A DNA stretch of 64,000 nucleotides from contig CAWDKL010000005.1 of the NCBI GenBank assembly GCA_963802745.1, forward strand, positions 1-64,000. Reading direction: 5' to 3'. The notes under the pieces are model-generated. The model had not been told where the DNA came from, ran no database searches, and saw nothing but the letters and a program-made list of their open reading frames with translations. The stretch is from JAJPKK01 sp963802745 (GTDB lineage: Bacteria > Pseudomonadota > Alphaproteobacteria > Rhizobiales > Xanthobacteraceae). A program made the position numbers and the translations under genes. Positions 62,293-64,000 of the stretch are shown piece by piece. Numbering within the stretch: the first letter of the stretch is position 1; each line of letters opens with the position of its first letter.

Positions 62293-64000
62293 TCAAGTGA
62301 ACGGTATTGGTTCTGAGCGAACCGTGTTGCGCCTATTTCCCGGCATCTCCCAGCATTCTGGCAAAGATGAGATCGCCGTCGAACTTATAGGCGATGCCGG
62401 CGCGGAAATCGTTGATCGGGAGGTGGCCCCCAGCATCGGCGGTGTCGGTTGCGGTGTTGACGAAGCCGGATGTCCGCAAGTCTGTGTAACGGTATTCAAG
62501 CCGCCCAAGCACATGGTCCGTAAACGCATATTCGAGCCCCCGCCCGCCGTCCAGCCGCTGGGCGAATGTTTGCCGCCGTTGATGAACAACGGGGCATCGA
62601 CGGCGACGCCGACCATAGGCGGTCGAAGATTGCCCCAGGCCCAGCCGGCGGTGCCGAACAGCAGGAAACGGTCCCACGCATAGCCCAGCCGGCCGCGGAC
62701 CGAGCGATAGTCCTTCATGGTCGTGGTAACACTGAAGGATTCTGCGGATAGTTGGTGGCGGCCTGGATGGGCTCGTAGTATTGGTTATCCGCATGTAGGT
62801 TTTCGCCTTGCCAATCTGCTTCGGCGCCGACGATGTAACGGCCGAACTGATAGTTCGCGCCGAGGAAAGCACCCGCGAACACCCCGCGCGCGTTGTATTT
62901 ATAGGGTTGCAGCGCATCACCTTCCGCGGTCGTCAAGGTCCCGTGCGACGACGCCAAACCGTAGCCGCCCTCGGCGCCCAAGTAGATGCCGGTCCAATTA
63001 TACGCGTCGAGAACCCGGTGGGAGCTTTGTAGAATGCCGACAGGACGCCGCCATGCGGGGCGTCGAACAGCCACCATACGGAGCCGGATGCCTGGCGGGA
63101 CCAGCGCGCCAATCGAATTTGTAGTTCACCCCGAAGTTGATAGCGTCCACGCTCGAGGTGTGTCGTCGTGGAAATCTGCGAAAGCGGCAACGAAAGGTGG
63201 GCCGCGTCGTAGGTCGTGTGGCGATATTCCGCGAACGCGCTCCATTGCGGCGAAAACGCATAGGCGAGGCCGGCACCTGCGGTCCAACCGAACAGGTATT
63301 TATTGACGGCCTCGTCCATGCCGGCCGTCGCATAGTTGACCGTGTTGTCCAGCTGGGTGCGGACGTATTGATTGCTCGACCAGGCCCAGCCGACGGTGGC
63401 GTAGGGCAACAGGTCGCCCAGCGCGTAGCCGAGCCGAAAGCGCGCGGTTTCGCTGTCGAACACCGTGGTCTGGGCCGCGCTGGTGCCGGAGGCGTCGGTG
63501 GTCGTGACCGCTTTCACGCCGCCGGACGTTATGTCGGTCTCGAAGCCGATCACCACGCGGGAGGGCGTCATGTAATTGTAGCCCATCTGCAGGCCGCCAA
63601 ACCCGTCCGAGGCGGTAGCCGAGAACGTGGTCGCGGACGCCGCACCGGTGATCGTATTGATGCTGCTGCCGGTGTTCTTGGACCGGCTTTCGCCGCCATG
63701 GGCGCCGACATAGAAGCCGGTCCAATTGTAATCGGCGGGCGGCGGCTCGTAGGCCGGAATCGCGTGCCACAGTTCATCGGCCATCGCCGGCATGTTGATG
63801 GATTCGATCGGCCCGGCCAACGAAAGCCGGAAGGCCAGCGGGTTGTTGGGGTGGAAAACATAATCCATGACGCCGTTTGCACAGACCGCCGCCGGTATTT
63901 TGGAATTCGGCGCATTGCATGCGGCGTACATCGCATCGCTCTTGATGAGGGCGCCGTAGGCGTAAGTGGCCAGGTCGGTCCGCGAATTGAGGAGGTTGAG
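62293..64000 (-). CDS. Tandem outer-membrane beta-barrel protein, partial and frameshifted
   Basis: The open frame runs off the right edge (LLNSRTDLATYAYG, then ALIKSDAMYAACNAPNSK), so the N-terminus lies outside. Two OMP_b-brl (Opa-like) barrels are seen: YNWTGFYVGAHGGES to FGVNYKFDWRAG, and YNWTGIYLGAEGGYG through LEYAFTDHVLGRLEYRYTDL to the final FDGDLIFARMLG. At least five frame changes are needed (near 63160, 63080, 63015, 62731 and 62538), so it is either decayed or badly read. The N-terminal extension before the first barrel is unusual; I do not recognise it. Confidence 0.6.

Overview
The window reads as chromosomal DNA of a high-GC alphaproteobacterium, probably Hyphomicrobiales near Bradyrhizobium, Pseudolabrys or Xanthobacteraceae. 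The evidence is the PHA-granule regulator PhaR, a methylsuccinyl-CoA dehydrogenase of the ethylmalonyl-CoA pathway, an S49 peptidase/glyQ block, an mcl/dcw wall-synthesis block, a FixP-like dihaem cytochrome and many GC-rich palindromic repeats. No rRNA, tRNA, CRISPR array, prophage or intact insertion sequence was recognised. LAYOUT: 0-9.8 kb holds the phaR 3' end, a TMEM175-type channel, a Tat-exported alpha/beta hydrolase, a secreted three-repeat protein, a beta-propeller/cytochrome pair, an S49 peptidase with glyQ, a CDGSH protein and an exported metallo-beta-lactamase-fold protein. 9.8-16.7 kb is a tricarballylate utilisation locus (tcuC, tcuA, tcuB). It is interrupted by an MNT gene between tcuC and tcuA, and by a 2.4-kb block of decayed toxin-antitoxin genes between tcuA and tcuB. 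That block is flanked by two copies of the old tcuA/tcuB junction. 17-22 kb carries aminopeptidase P, prmA, an EamA exporter and two tandem GlcG/HbpS genes. 22.8-28 kb is an HTH/NB-ARC/TPR STAND gene followed by a MNT/HepT pair and several decaying copies of the 3' end of the STAND gene embedded in palindromic repeats. 28-33.7 kb is murE-murF-mraY-murD. 33.8-42.5 kb holds exported proteins, an exported amidohydrolase, mcd and a YihY membrane protein. 42.5-49.5 kb holds an orphan HigA, an NHL-repeat protein and a block of TlpA-like, CMD, radical SAM and DUF547 genes, convergent with a PAP2/vanadium-haloperoxidase-fold protein. 50-55 kb holds secreted proteins, a gamma-glutamyltransferase and a Bug-type binding protein. 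55-58.4 kb is exbB-exbD-tonB-dihaem cytochrome. 58.9-61 kb is a nucleotidyltransferase overlapped by a JmjC/cupin oxygenase. 61.5-64 kb holds an EF-hand protein and the frameshifted end of a tandem outer-membrane barrel gene. HOW THE GENES WORK TOGETHER: the clear units are tricarballylate uptake and oxidation, the cytoplasmic and lipid-I steps of peptidoglycan synthesis, Ton energy transduction and several toxin-antitoxin modules. CAUTION: at least a dozen recognisable genes carry single-base frameshifts, including the essential murD. Many are extra or missing bases in short homopolymers, so some are probably residual assembly errors. The toxin-antitoxin island, the 3'-end cassettes and the higB remnant also show missing start codons, truncation or wide divergence, so they look genuinely decayed. 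Coordinates of frameshift points are by eye and good to a few bases. All functional statements come from reading motifs, not from database searches.
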